The position numbers were made by a program, and so were the translations under genes. This document shows positions 15,593-24,317 of a DNA stretch of 36,420 nucleotides, piece by piece. The notes beneath the pieces were generated by a model. It was not told where the DNA came from. It worked only from the letters and a program-made list of their open reading frames with translations, and ran no database searches. Source of the DNA: Nevskia sp. (GTDB lineage Bacteria; Pseudomonadota; Gammaproteobacteria; Nevskiales; Nevskiaceae); NCBI GenBank assembly GCA_030694365.1, contig JAUXYM010000009.1:1-36420 (forward strand), written 5' to 3'. Numbering within the stretch: position 1 is the first letter of the stretch; the number at the start of each line of letters is the position of its first letter.

Positions 15593-17176
15593 TCAGTGCG
15601 CACGCAGACGCAGGTCCTTCGTGTAATGCCAGTCGAGCAGATTGTCCTGCCAGCCCTCGACCTGCGGTTTGACCAGATGCTTCGAGGCATAGAAATAGAT
15701 CGGCAGGATCGGCGCGTCTTCCAGCAAGCGTCGCTCGACGGCTTCCAGCGCGGCACGGCGCTGTTCGGGATCGGCCTGCTCGGCTGCCGCTTGCAGCAAG
15801 CGATCGTAAGCCGGCTCGGCATAGCCGGAATCATTGCGCGGATGCTGGCTGCCGAACAGTTCGACGAAGCCCAGCGCGTCATCGACATCGCCGATCCAGG
15901 TGTTGCGGAAGGCCTGGGTGACGACTCGGCTGCGGCGGTGCTGCAGGAACACCTTCCATTCCTCGTTGACCAGCTTCACGCGCACGCCGAGCGCCTGCTT
16001 CCACATCGCCGCGATCACCACCGCGATGCGCTTGTTGTCGTCCGAGGTGTTGTAGCGAATCTCCACCTCCAGCGGCTGCTCAGCCGTATAGCCGGCTTCC
16101 GCATACAGCCGCTTGGCCTCAAGAAGTTGCTGCGCGCGTGGCCACGCAGCCCAGGCGGGTAGCTGAGGGGAATAGCCGCTGATGCCCGGCGGCACCAGAC
16201 TCCAGGCCGACGCCGCCAGCCCCTGCAACAGCTTGTTGACGATCAGTTCGCGATCTACCGCCATCGACAAGGCCAGCCGCAGATTGGGCTGCGCCTTGAA
16301 CGGCGGCTGCCTCAGGTTGTAGCCGTAGAAGTAGCTGCCGAGATAAGTCGCCACATGCAGTTCGCTGCCGAGTTGCTCGCGGATCCATTTCGCCTGCGCC
16401 GCGGGAACCGTCGAGGTGATGTCGAACTCACCGACCCGGTAGCGCTTCAGCTCCGAGTTCAGGTCTTCGGTCGGCATGAACTGCACGCGCTCGATGGTCG
16501 TGGCAGCGGCGTTCCAGTAACGCGGATTGCGCGCCAGCACGATGCGCGACTGCGGCGTCCATTCGACGAGCCGATAGGCACCGTTGCCGATCCGCGGATT
16601 GCCCGGCTTCGCAAGCCGATCAGCCGGATGCAGCGGCGATGCGGCCGGATGCGCGAGCAAGCCAGGCAAGCTGGCCAGCGGACGATCGAGCCGGATCCGC
16701 AGACTGCGCGCGCCATCGGCAATCACGCCCAGATCACTGGCTGGACGACGTCCCGCCGTGATCTCCGTGCCGTGCTCGATCGCCGCAAACAAGCTTGCAT
16801 AGCCCGAATTGGTGGCCGGATCGAGCAGATGCTGCAGCCCCGCCACGTAGTGCTCGGCGAGCAGCGGATCGCCGTTGGACCAGCGCAGCCCTTCACGCAA
16901 AGCGAGACGCAGCTCGCGACCATCGGCCGACCAGGTCCAGGATTCAGCCGCTGCGGGAATCAGCTCACCGCTCGGCGACAAGCCGGTCAAGCCTTCGTAC
17001 AAGTCCCGCAGCACATTGCCGGCGCTGACACTGGTGGCTTTCTGCGGGTCCAGCGATTCGGGTTCAGTGCCATTGCCGATGGTCAGCCGCGCCAGGTTCG
17101 CAGCTGCCGTCGCGCTGGCAACAGGCAGTGCCGTGACAGCAAGCACCAGCAGAAGACATCGCAGCACGCCAGTCAC
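15593..17176 (-). CDS. Oligopeptide ABC transporter substrate-binding protein (SBP_bac_5 family)
   Basis: A 527-residue periplasmic protein with a signal peptide (cleavage likely after ASATA near residue 25; no lipobox cysteine, so soluble). Family wording is clear: IGNGTEPESLDPQK followed by LRDLYEGLTG, AAESWTWSADGRELRLALREG, and the YGYNLRQPPFKAQPNLRLAL region with RELIVNKLL. This places it with OppA/DppA/MppA-type proteins that capture peptides, murein peptides or sometimes nickel or haem; OppA-type sequences with DPQK and YEGLTG usually bind oligopeptides. It starts at GTG 17176 overlapping the preceding stop (GTGA). It is followed by the two permeases and one ATPase. Confidence 0.93.
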   Translation of the reverse strand: MTGVLRCLLLVLAVTALPVASATAAANLARLTIGNGTEPESLDPQKATSVSAGNVLRDLYEGLTGLSPSGELIPAAAESWTWSADGRELRLALREGLRWSNGDPLLAEHYVAGLQHLLDPATNSGYASLFAAIEHGTEITAGRRPASDLGVIADGARSLRIRLDRPLASLPGLLAHPAASPLHPADRLAKPGNPRIGNGAYRLVEWTPQSRIVLARNPRYWNAAATTIERVQFMPTEDLNSELKRYRVGEFDITSTVPAAQAKWIREQLGSELHVATYLGSYFYGYNLRQPPFKAQPNLRLALSMAVDRELIVNKLLQGLAASAWSLVPPGISGYSPQLPAWAAWPRAQQLLEAKRLYAEAGYTAEQPLEVEIRYNTSDDNKRIAVVIAAMWKQALGVRVKLVNEEWKVFLQHRRSRVVTQAFRNTWIGDVDDALGFVELFGSQHPRNDSGYAEPAYDRLLQAAAEQADPEQRRAALEAVERRLLEDAPILPIYFYASKHLVKPQVEGWQDNLLDWHYTKDLRLRAH

Positions 17177-17706
17177 TGCACGCGGCGCACCTTGAACGAC
17201 GGCCCCCGATCACCGAGGCGCATCCAGTAGGTGCCGATCAGGTTGCGCTCGATGGTGGCGACCGGCCAATCGGCGGCGTAGTCGAACTCGTTGTCACTGA
17301 GCACTCGCCAGCGCTGGCCGTTGTCGAGCAGAAAAATCTGGTCGCGACGGACGCCATCAACAGGGCCAACCACCTTGGCTGCAAGCGTCGTCGGCTCATT
17401 CGACTTTGGTTTGCGAACCGCTTCGGCACCGAAACTGCCGCTGCTTTCGCTTGCCGTTCCCGCCGGCGCAGCGATCGGCGGCGAAGACGGCACGGCAGCA
17501 CGAGGCACGACGGGCACGGCCTCGACCGGCGTGATTGGGGTGATCGGGGCGGGCCCGGCAAGACGGTCATAGCAGGCCAGCCGCTCGGAATTCGCCGTGA
17601 TCTGCCGGCAGGCGGTCATCGATGCCGACGAACCAGCCTCAGCAGCCACCGACAGCATCGGCACCAGCAGTAACGCGGCCATCAGCACCAGCAGAAATCT
17701 GATCAT
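17173..17706 (-). CDS. Small secreted protein of unknown function
   Basis: I do not recognise a named family. The 177-residue protein has a signal peptide (hydrophobic stretch at about 3-20, cleavage near VAAEA), then a CRQITANSERLACYDRLA segment with two cysteines that occurs in many small periplasmic proteins of gammaproteobacteria. A proline/alanine/valine-rich linker (about 58-100) follows, and the C-terminal ~65 residues look like a small beta barrel around IFLLDNGQRWRVL and GTYWMRLGDRG. ATG at 17706 is preferred; a TTG two codons upstream is the only extension. It overlaps the binding-protein gene by 4 bp, so it is the first gene of the opp-like operon and may assist peptide uptake or act at the envelope. 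Confidence 0.75.
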   Translation of the reverse strand: MIRFLLVLMAALLLVPMLSVAAEAGSSASMTACRQITANSERLACYDRLAGPAPITPITPVEAVPVVPRAAVPSSPPIAAPAGTASESSGSFGAEAVRKPKSNEPTTLAAKVVGPVDGVRRDQIFLLDNGQRWRVLSDNEFDYAADWPVATIERNLIGTYWMRLGDRGPSFKVRRVQ

Positions 17707-17744
17707 TCGCAAGGGTCACCGGCAAGAAGCGAGGAAACATCAAC

Positions 17745-17774
17745 AAAAAAAGGAGGGGACCTGAGTCCCCTCCT
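17745..17774 (-). terminator. Intrinsic terminator of the TonB receptor gene
   Basis: A perfect 10-bp stem (AGGAGGGGAC at 17751-17760 and GTCCCCTCCT at 17765-17774) with a 4-nt loop. On the minus strand the stem is followed by seven T residues (17751 down to 17745). It lies 38 bp beyond the stop of the TonB-dependent receptor gene and before the small secreted protein gene, so it separates the receptor transcript from the opp-like operon, perhaps with read-through. Confidence 0.92.
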
Positions 17775-17812
17775 ATCACCACGGCAGCCTGCTTCAGTCA
17801 AGCATCAACCGA

Positions 17813-20800
17813 TCACAGATCGACCTTCAAACCCGCGTACCAGGCACGACCGAACGGCTCGAAGCCCGCCGCCGGAAAGGTTCGCGAACCGATCGGCTGA
17901 AACTCCCCGAGGTCGCCACCCGTACCGCCGACTTCGACGAACTTGTCGAACACGTTGTTGATGCCGGCGAACAGCGTCATGTCCAGCCAATCCTGCTGGA
18001 ACTGGTAGCGCAACTGCACGTCATGGAAGGACACCGTCGGCAAACTGGCTGCCCGATCGCCGACCTCGAACACGTCGACATCCGATTTGCCGTAGATGTT
18101 GATCAACCAGCTAGCGGTGATCGGCCCCTTGGTGTAGGCGAGGCTGGTAAACGCGCGATCCTTGAAGAAGCCGACCTTGCCACGGTCATTGGTCGTGACA
18201 CCGAAGGTGACCGTTTTTTGCTGCAGCAGACGGGTGTACTTCGCGTCCAAGGTCACGCGGCCGAGATTGAGACCCGATCCGGCAAAGAGATCACCAACCC
18301 GAAATTGATACCTGAGCTGGGAATCGATGCCGGAAGACTTCAGCAGGCCGATGTTGAGAACTCCTCCACTGACCTCGTCAAGAGCACCGGTCTGGGGACC
18401 GGAATCGAAGCGGAGCACGTTCGAGCAGAACTGGTTGCCGAAGGTCAACGAGCCGCTGCTGTAGCACTCGGTCAACGACAGATCTCTATCGACCGTATCC
18501 AGCGCCTTCTTGATTTCGATGTTGTAGTAATCGACGCTCACGGTAAGCGCATCGGTCCACTTGTTGTCGAACTTCGGCGTAATGACCACGCCGTAGGTGC
18601 GTGAGTTGCTCTTTTCCTCAGTCAGAACACCCAAGGCGGGCGAACGACCAACGAAACCGCCGGTGCCCTGGATTTCAGCCTGGGTCAGCGCGAGGCCACC
18701 GGTATCGCTGACGCGCGTAGCGACCGCTGGATCGGCCAAGCAATTTCTTGCGAGGACGCTGTTGACCGTCGTCGCGTCAATGCCGCTCGACAGCACGTTG
18801 CCTGGGTTGTTGGCATCCGACGTCGTGTTGAAGAACGCCGGAGCGCCGCCAGCGTCGCGGGTGACACCGGCGCAGGGATCATTGACCGTCGCGAAGGTTT
18901 CAGAACCCGCCGAGAACAGCTCGTTGATGTTCGGCGCACGGACCGCACGTGCGTACTGCGCACGCGGAGCCAGCCACGAGGTGATCGCCCAGTCGACATT
19001 GATCGCGTAAGCGATCGTGCTGCCAATGGTCGAATAATCCGAGGCACGGATCGCACCCTTGAGGGCCAGTTCCTTTGCGAATGGCACGTCGACCAACAAC
19101 GGCAAACGGATTTCCCCGAACACTTCCTTGACGTCGAACGAACCGACCTGCTGCGGCGTCACATTGCCGGCGTTCTGGCCAGTCTGGGTCAGTGCATCCG
19201 GCGTATCGCGGGATTTCTCGGCGCGCTGCTCGACACCCGCCGCGAAGCCGATCGGCCCACCGGTCGGAATCTTGCCGAAGCTGCCGCTGACGCTGGCCGT
19301 GGTGATGATTTGCTGAATTTCTACATCGCGTAGTGACGGTGCCGTGATGTAAGCGAGCGCCGCCGCATCGATGGTGTTCTCACCGAAGATGTAGACCGGC
19401 GAACAACCTTCAGCAACCGCCACCGGATTGGCGCAGGTCACCCGGCCGGTGGTCGGATCGGTGACGACATTAAAGGCTTCGCGCAGATTCGGCGAATTGA
19501 CCTGGCCGTTGGAAATCTGGTTGTCAGACGTGGTGCCGTAGTTGAACGAAACGTCGTAGTCGAGGGTCTTGAAGAAGCCGCTGCCAACCACAGGAATCAA
19601 ATCGCCCTCGATACCGGTCACCGCGCGGAAAGTCTGGCGGTTGGAAGTAGCACCGCGGTTGCCAACTTCCGTCAAGCGCCGCGCGAAACCGATCACAGCC
19701 GTATCGTTGGTCAGTTCGGGATTGGCCGCCAGCACCGCGTCACGCACGGCCTGCGGTACGACACCGCTGGACAACGGCACGCCGCTGGAAAGATCGCAAC
19801 TGTCGAGACGGCCATTCTGGTCGTTGTCGAAACAGGTCGGGAAAACGTCGAAGATGCTGTCCGAACCAAGGGGGAAAGGCTCGATATTGGACTTCGCCTT
19901 GGTCTTCGCGTAGGTGCCTTCGAAGTAGACGCGTGCCGAAGGGGTGAACTCGAAGTTCAGCACCGTCGACATCAGGGTGCGATCCAACGGCGTCGACAGC
20001 GCACGGATTGCATTGCGGTTGAAGCCGTCCGTGGCAGTCACAAACGGCCGCACCAGACCAGTCACCGAATCGATGATCCGGTTCTGCGTCGTGCCGTTGA
20101 CAGGAAACGTGCCCTGAGTGTTCGCGGGATTGTTGATCGGCGCGATGATGCGGGTGTTCGGCGAGAAGCTGCTGAATGCCGTGAAGCAATCCCGGAAATC
20201 GGCGGGGTCGCCAGTGTCAAAAATCGCCGTATTCAGGCAATCCGTCGAGGTCGACTTGCGATCCCGGGCAAACACACCCAGTTCTTCCGAGAACGACATG
20301 TTGAACATGGCGTTGCCTTTGCCGTTGGCGAACGTCGAACCCGCCGTCACGCGATAGCTACGGGTTATGTCGTCGCTGTCAGCCAGCGTCTGGCCGGTTT
20401 GCGCACTGGCCGACACGCCTTGGAAATCCTTCTTCAGGATGATGTTGACCGCACCCGCCAAAGCGTCGGAGCCGTAAATGGCCGAGGCACCGCCGGTCAG
20501 TAGTTCCACGCGCTCGATGAAGTCCGTCGGGATTGAATTCAGATCGACGACCTGCGTGCCCGCCAGGCCCGAGATGAAGCGGCGACCGTTGACCAGCACC
20601 AAGGAGCGATCTTCGCCGAGATTACGAAGATTGACTGTGGTAATACCGGCACCAGCCGTATTGAAATTCGAATTCGACGCGGTGAACGTCGAGACGCCGA
20701 CCACCGGCAGACTGCGAATGATGTCGCCGATATTGGTCTGGCCGGTCTGTTCGATCAGCTTGGCATCGATGGTCTGGATCGGAATCGGCGAATCGAAATT

Positions 20801-21040
20801 CACCTGCTTGATGCGCGAACCGGTCACCTGCACGCTTTTCAGCTCGGTGGGCGCGTCCTTGCCCTTGGCTGATCCTGGTACCGGAGCGGCGTCATCGGTC
20901 GTTTTGACCTGAGCCACTTCAACTGCTTGCCCAGCCTTGATCACTTCCTGCGCTGAAGCGGTGCCGGCAATGGCACCGACACCGACGACAAACGCACAAC
21001 GGGCTGCAAGCCGCAGCCTACCGTCTGCACTCAGATTCAT
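17813..21040 (-). CDS. TonB-dependent outer-membrane receptor, 1075 aa
   Basis: A large TonB-dependent receptor. The signal peptide ends near ASA-QE (30/31). A ~35-residue linker is followed by a TonB-box-like stretch with VQVTGSRI (70-77), then the plug domain (about 85-210: IGDIIRSLPVVGV, VNLRNLGEDRSLVLVNGRR, ELLTGGASAIYGSDALAGAV). The rest is a 22-strand-type barrel ending with the FAGINNVFDK and GRAWYAGLKVDL segments. This long form with VNGRR and DLNSIP is widespread in Xanthomonas- and Caulobacter-like bacteria and takes up sugars, peptides or other nutrients; no siderophore-specific sign or Fur box is visible. The last residue is Leu where an aromatic residue is usual. AAGGGAG precedes the start. 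It lies just upstream of a peptide ABC importer. Confidence 0.95.
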   Translation of the reverse strand: MNLSADGRLRLAARCAFVVGVGAIAGTASAQEVIKAGQAVEVAQVKTTDDAAPVPGSAKGKDAPTELKSVQVTGSRIKQVNFDSPIPIQTIDAKLIEQTGQTNIGDIIRSLPVVGVSTFTASNSNFNTAGAGITTVNLRNLGEDRSLVLVNGRRFISGLAGTQVVDLNSIPTDFIERVELLTGGASAIYGSDALAGAVNIILKKDFQGVSASAQTGQTLADSDDITRSYRVTAGSTFANGKGNAMFNMSFSEELGVFARDRKSTSTDCLNTAIFDTGDPADFRDCFTAFSSFSPNTRIIAPINNPANTQGTFPVNGTTQNRIIDSVTGLVRPFVTATDGFNRNAIRALSTPLDRTLMSTVLNFEFTPSARVYFEGTYAKTKAKSNIEPFPLGSDSIFDVFPTCFDNDQNGRLDSCDLSSGVPLSSGVVPQAVRDAVLAANPELTNDTAVIGFARRLTEVGNRGATSNRQTFRAVTGIEGDLIPVVGSGFFKTLDYDVSFNYGTTSDNQISNGQVNSPNLREAFNVVTDPTTGRVTCANPVAVAEGCSPVYIFGENTIDAAALAYITAPSLRDVEIQQIITTASVSGSFGKIPTGGPIGFAAGVEQRAEKSRDTPDALTQTGQNAGNVTPQQVGSFDVKEVFGEIRLPLLVDVPFAKELALKGAIRASDYSTIGSTIAYAINVDWAITSWLAPRAQYARAVRAPNINELFSAGSETFATVNDPCAGVTRDAGGAPAFFNTTSDANNPGNVLSSGIDATTVNSVLARNCLADPAVATRVSDTGGLALTQAEIQGTGGFVGRSPALGVLTEEKSNSRTYGVVITPKFDNKWTDALTVSVDYYNIEIKKALDTVDRDLSLTECYSSGSLTFGNQFCSNVLRFDSGPQTGALDEVSGGVLNIGLLKSSGIDSQLRYQFRVGDLFAGSGLNLGRVTLDAKYTRLLQQKTVTFGVTTNDRGKVGFFKDRAFTSLAYTKGPITASWLINIYGKSDVDVFEVGDRAASLPTVSFHDVQLRYQFQQDWLDMTLFAGINNVFDKFVEVGGTGGDLGEFQPIGSRTFPAAGFEPFGRAWYAGLKVDL

Positions 21041-21122
21041 CTTGGAACTCCCTTACGCAAGTTTTTTAACAGGACCCGACGTGATAGCCCCAAGCCATCC
21101 GTGTCGGATTTGTGACCAGCCG

Positions 21123-21152
21123 AGAATAGTCACGTGGTCTGATCAGCGTCAA
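21123..21152 (-). promoter_or_regulatory. Predicted sigma-70 promoter of the TonB receptor gene
   Basis: On the minus strand TTGACG (-35, 21147-21152) and TATTCT (-10, 21123-21128) are 18 nt apart. Transcription would begin near 21116, giving a leader of about 75 nt that carries the AAGGGAG ribosome binding site. A CACGTG palindrome and a TGATCA palindrome lie in the spacer between the hexamers, possible regulator contacts. Confidence 0.6.
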
Positions 21153-21292
21153 GGAATCGTGACTTGGCTCACAAGCACACGAAAAGCCTTGAAAAATGTG
21201 GTTATAAAAGCGCAAGAGACATGCCATGCGTCACCCGCCGGACAAGTTCCGGCAACTTGATTAGCAAGCAAGCTCAGCCCATTCGCAAAAAG

Positions 21293-21395
21293 CCCTTGTC
21301 CCTTCGGGAGAAGGGTTGGGATGAGGGACTTCCCGGCGAAACAAGCCCTTTGTTGACAGTCCCTCGCCCCCAGTCCCTCTCCCGGAGGGAGAGGG
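21293..21395. repeat. Inverted pair of REP-like palindromes (BIME-like)
   Basis: Two copies of a ~31-35-bp element face each other. Copy A (21293-21329) has a hairpin with 9 of 10 paired bases around a TTC loop, followed by a TTGGGATGAGGGAC tail. Copy B (21359-21395) is the same in inverse: a GTCCCTCGCCCCCAG tail followed by a perfect 9-bp hairpin (21375-21383 with 21387-21395). The tails pair with each other over about 12 of 15 positions, so the whole block can fold into a stem with two side hairpins. It lies in the 609-bp gap between the receptor gene and rplQ. Similar CTCTCCC-GGA-GGGAGAG palindromes are common intergenic repeats in gammaproteobacteria; copy number here cannot be known. Confidence 0.75.
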
Positions 21396-21597
21396 GAGAC
21401 CAGAAAGGCTCTTGGCTGAAGTTCATTGCTAGTCAAGTCCGGCAATGACCCTGAAAAGGCATGGAAACGGGACGATCAGAGCTTGTTTTTCAAGACGCGT
21501 GGTCAGTGGCGCTACCGGTACGAAACACGGTAGGACTGCCGTAAAGCGATCGTTGAAGCTCGGCCGGCGCACACTGAAGCGGCTGCGCACTGCAACG

Positions 21598-21621
21598 AAA
21601 AAGGGCGCCGAAGCGCCCTTT
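21598..21621 (-). terminator. Intrinsic terminator of the alpha operon
   Basis: Arms AAGGGCGC (21601-21608) and GCGCCCTT (21613-21620) form a perfect stem, extended by one A-T pair. On the minus strand the loop is UUCG closed by C-G, the extra-stable tetraloop, and the stem runs into five T residues. It lies 28 bp after the rplQ stop, at the end of the whole ribosomal cluster. Confidence 0.95.
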
Positions 21622-21649
21622 CTTTGCTACTCAATTCTGAAGCTGTCGA

Positions 21650-22036
21650 TCAGGCCTCAGCGCCTTCCGCAGCGGCCGACGGGCGACCGACGAGTTCGAC
21701 ATACGCCATCGGCGCGTTATCGCCAGGACGGAAGCCGCAACGCAGGATGCGCAGGTAGCCGCCCGGACGGGCCGAGTAACGCGGGCCCAGTTCCAGGAAC
21801 AGCTTCTGAGTCATCGCACGATCGCGCAAGCGATTGAACACGATGCGGCGATTGGCGACGCTGTCTGCCTTGGCGCGGGTGATCAGCGGCTCGGCAACGC
21901 GACGCAATTCCTTGGCCTTCGGCACGGTGGTGCGAATCAGCTCGTGCTGGAACAGGGACACGGCCATGTTCTGAAGATCGGCCTTGCGGTGGCTGGTGGT
22001 ACGGCCGAGACGGCGGCCTGCGACTTTATGGCGCAT
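21650..22036 (-). CDS. rplQ: 50S ribosomal protein L17
   Basis: L17 sits near the exit of the peptide tunnel on the large subunit. The 128-residue protein begins [19 protein letters not shown] and continues with the conserved [19 protein letters not shown] helix and [18 protein letters not shown] near the end; a short alanine/glutamate tail (AAAEGAEA) follows. E. coli L17 has 127 residues. It is the last gene of the alpha operon, followed by a strong terminator. The 104-bp gap to rpoA is filled by an inverted heptamer repeat, and the start codon has no clear Shine-Dalgarno sequence, so its translation may depend on structure there. Confidence 0.98.
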   Translation of the reverse strand: MRHKVAGRRLGRTTSHRKADLQNMAVSLFQHELIRTTVPKAKELRRVAEPLITRAKADSVANRRIVFNRLRDRAMTQKLFLELGPRYSARPGGYLRILRCGFRPGDNAPMAYVELVGRPSAAAEGAEA

Positions 22037-22052
22037 GTTTTAACTCAGTTGT

Positions 22053-22135
22053 CAGTGGCTAGTGGCCGGTGGCCAGTTCGCTCGGTATGTGTTGGTAATG
22101 ATTGCTAGCCACTGGTCACCGACCACTGGCCACTG
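22053..22135 (-). repeat. Inverted heptamer-repeat element between rpoA and rplQ
   Basis: The spacer holds two arms built from 7-nt units of the form YRGTGRY. The left arm (22053-22076) is about 3.4 units. The right arm (22105-22135) read in reverse is about 4.4 units. The arms pair over 24 bases with only three non-Watson-Crick positions, leaving a 28-nt loop. In the rpoA-rplQ mRNA this makes a long hairpin whose 3' arm ends 16 nt before the rplQ start codon. Related elements occur in other spacers of this cluster. Confidence 0.8.
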
Positions 22136-22140
22136 CGTTT

Positions 22141-23130
22141 TCAGGCAGCGACTTTGGGCGATGACCAGTTGTCGAGCTTCATGCCGAGCTCAAGTTCATG
22201 CGCCTTGAGCGCTTCCTTGATCTCGTTCAGCGACTTCTTGCCCAAATTCGGCGTCTTCATCAGCTCGGTTTCGCCGCGCTGCACGAGGTCGCCGATGTAG
22301 TAGACGTTCTCGGCCTTGAGGCAGTTGGTCGAACGAACACCGAGTTCGAGATCATCGATCGGACGGAACAGGATCGGATTGAGCCCGCCGCCCTTGCTGC
22401 TCGTGGGGCTGACTTCTTCCTCGCCTTCGGCGAAGTCGACAAACACCGCCAGCTGATCGCGCAAGATGCGGGCCGCAAAGCGAACCGCATCACCAGCATC
22501 GATGCCGCCATTGGTGTCGACATCGAGGATCAGCTTGTCGAGGTCGGTGCGCTGTTCGACACGAGCACGCTCGACCGAATAGCTGACCCGACGAACCGGG
22601 CTGTAAGAAGCGTCGAGCTGCAGGGCACCGATCGAAACGCCTTCGTCCTCGTTGTTCTGAGCACGAGCGGCCGCTGGCTGATAGCCACGACCGCGGGTGA
22701 CCTTGAGGGTCATGCTGATCTTGCCGCCGGTCAGATTGGCAATCACCATTTCGGGATTGACGATCTCGACGTCGTGATCAAGCTGGATGTCGGCAGCCGT
22801 GATCGGGCCCTTGCCGCTCTTCTCGAGCTTCAGCACGGCCGACTCACGGGCGTTCATCCGCACCGCGATGTTCTTGATGTTCAGCAGGATGTCGATGACA
22901 TCTTCCTGCACGCCTTCGACGGCGCTGTACTCGTGCACCACGCCCTCGATCTGCGCTTCGGTGATTGCCGAGCCCGGAACCGATGACAGAAGAATGCGGC
23001 GCAACGCGTTGCCCAGCGTGTGCCCGAAGCCGCGTTCCAGCGGTTCCAGCGTGATGCGCGCGCGATGCGAGGAAATCTGCTCAACATCGACAACACGCGG
23101 CTTGAGGAAACTGGCGACGGAACCCTGCAT
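22141..23130 (-). CDS. rpoA: DNA-directed RNA polymerase subunit alpha
   Basis: The alpha subunit starts RNA polymerase assembly and contacts promoter UP elements and activators. The chosen ATG at 23130 gives 329 residues, exactly the E. coli length, and the usual opening [26 protein letters not shown] lies 5 nt upstream. The N-terminal dimerisation domain has the [17 protein letters not shown] motif, and the C-terminal domain shows [40 protein letters not shown], including the arginine and asparagine that touch UP-element DNA. A longer open frame up to 23178 is not used. It follows rpsD in the alpha operon. Confidence 0.99.
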   Translation of the reverse strand: MQGSVASFLKPRVVDVEQISSHRARITLEPLERGFGHTLGNALRRILLSSVPGSAITEAQIEGVVHEYSAVEGVQEDVIDILLNIKNIAVRMNARESAVLKLEKSGKGPITAADIQLDHDVEIVNPEMVIANLTGGKISMTLKVTRGRGYQPAAARAQNNEDEGVSIGALQLDASYSPVRRVSYSVERARVEQRTDLDKLILDVDTNGGIDAGDAVRFAARILRDQLAVFVDFAEGEEEVSPTSSKGGGLNPILFRPIDDLELGVRSTNCLKAENVYYIGDLVQRGETELMKTPNLGKKSLNEIKEALKAHELELGMKLDNWSSPKVAA

Positions 23131-23238
23131 GTAAACACCTCTTGAAACCTTAAGACTGGAAGCCGAAACCGCAGGCACCAGCAGAACAGAACTTCTGTAC
23201 GCATCAAGGGCCGGCGCGAGCCGACCCCAGACCGTTGC

Positions 23239-23859
23239 TTACTTCGAGTAAAGCTCGACGACCAGGTTTTCGTTGATGTCCTGGACGATCTGGTCGCGTT
23301 CCGGCAGTGCCTTGAACACGCCCTTCAGCGCCTTTTCATCGACTTCAACCCATTCCGGCAGACCGATCTGAGCCGCGACCGACAGTGCCTGGGTGATGCG
23401 CGTCTGGTTGCGCGACTTTTCGCGAACCTGGATCACGTCACCAACCTGCACGCTGTACGAAGGGATGTTGACGCTCTTGCCGTTGACCAGGATCGCCTTG
23501 TGGCTGACCAGCTGACGGGCTTCGGCGCGGGTGGCCGAGAAACCCATGCGGTAGACCACATTGTCCAGACGCCGTTCCAGGAAGCGGAGCAGGTTCAGAC
23601 CGGTGGCGCCCTTGGTGCGGGTGGCCTTCTGGTAGTAGTTGCGGAACTGACGCTCGAGCAGACCGTACATCTGCTTCAGCTTCTGCTTTTCGCGCAGCTG
23701 TAGTGCGTAGTCCGACAGGCGCTGCTTGCGCGCGCCATGCTGGCCAGGAGGGGTATCAAGCTTGCACTTGGTGTCCAGCGAGCGACCACGGCTCTTGAGC
23801 AGAAGGTCAGTGCCGGCGCGGCGGGCGAGTTTGCAGGTGGGACCGATATAACGTGCCAT
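23239..23859 (-). CDS. rpsD: 30S ribosomal protein S4
   Basis: S4 is a primary 16S rRNA binder that starts assembly of the 30S body; in E. coli it also represses the alpha operon and acts as a transcription antiterminator. The 206 residues match the E. coli length. Landmarks are [51 protein letters not shown] and the S4 RNA-binding domain with [25 protein letters not shown]. Only two cysteines (9 and 32) are near the N-terminus, so this is the form without a full zinc site. It lies between rpsK and rpoA. Confidence 0.99.
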   Translation of the reverse strand: MARYIGPTCKLARRAGTDLLLKSRGRSLDTKCKLDTPPGQHGARKQRLSDYALQLREKQKLKQMYGLLERQFRNYYQKATRTKGATGLNLLRFLERRLDNVVYRMGFSATRAEARQLVSHKAILVNGKSVNIPSYSVQVGDVIQVREKSRNQTRITQALSVAAQIGLPEWVEVDEKALKGVFKALPERDQIVQDINENLVVELYSK

Positions 23860-23871
23860 TTCGATCTCTCC

Positions 23872-24276
23872 TTACACGCGGCGACGCTTGGACGGACGGC
23901 AGCCGTTATGCGGAATCGGCGTGACGTCAGTGATGTTGGTGACCTTGAAGCCGGCAGCGTTCAGCGAACGCACTGCCGATTCACGACCTGGGCCTGGGCC
24001 CTTGATACGAACTTCGAGATTCTTCACGCCATGCTCGGCAGCGGCAGTCGCAGCGCGTTCGGCGGCGATCTGGGCAGCGAACGGCGTCGACTTGCGCGAG
24101 CCCTTGAAGCCGCAGGCACCCGAAGTCGACCAGGACAGGGCATTGCCCTGACGATCGGTGATCAGGACGATCGTGTTGTTGAAGGAAGCATGAACGTGAG
24201 CGATCGCGTCGGTCACATTCTTCTTGACGCGCTTGCGAGCCTTGGCGGCTGCAGCGGCGGCGGAGGTATTGGCCAT
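23872..24276 (-). CDS. rpsK: 30S ribosomal protein S11
   Basis: S11 forms part of the 30S platform near the mRNA exit. The ATG at 24276 gives 134 residues (E. coli 129). After an alanine-rich lead ([18 protein letters not shown]) the conserved body follows: [55 protein letters not shown] and [15 protein letters not shown] at the end. A longer frame to 24423 overlaps rpsM and is not part of the protein. It lies 41 bp after rpsM and 12 bp before rpsD. Confidence 0.98.
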   Translation of the reverse strand: MANTSAAAAAAKARKRVKKNVTDAIAHVHASFNNTIVLITDRQGNALSWSTSGACGFKGSRKSTPFAAQIAAERAATAAAEHGVKNLEVRIKGPGPGRESAVRSLNAAGFKVTNITDVTPIPHNGCRPSKRRRV

Positions 24277-24317
24277 GAGTCTGGGTGTTCCTGCGTGAGC
24301 CTGAGTTCTACTGGGCT

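Noticed and set aside
21149..21445. 98-codon open frame between the TonB receptor and rplQ
   Set aside because: It runs through the REP-like palindromes (PSPLPPGEG-type translation of the repeat) and has no ribosome binding site.
21445..21837. 130-codon plus-strand frame across the alpha terminator
   Set aside because: It crosses the terminator and lies antisense to rplQ; no motif.
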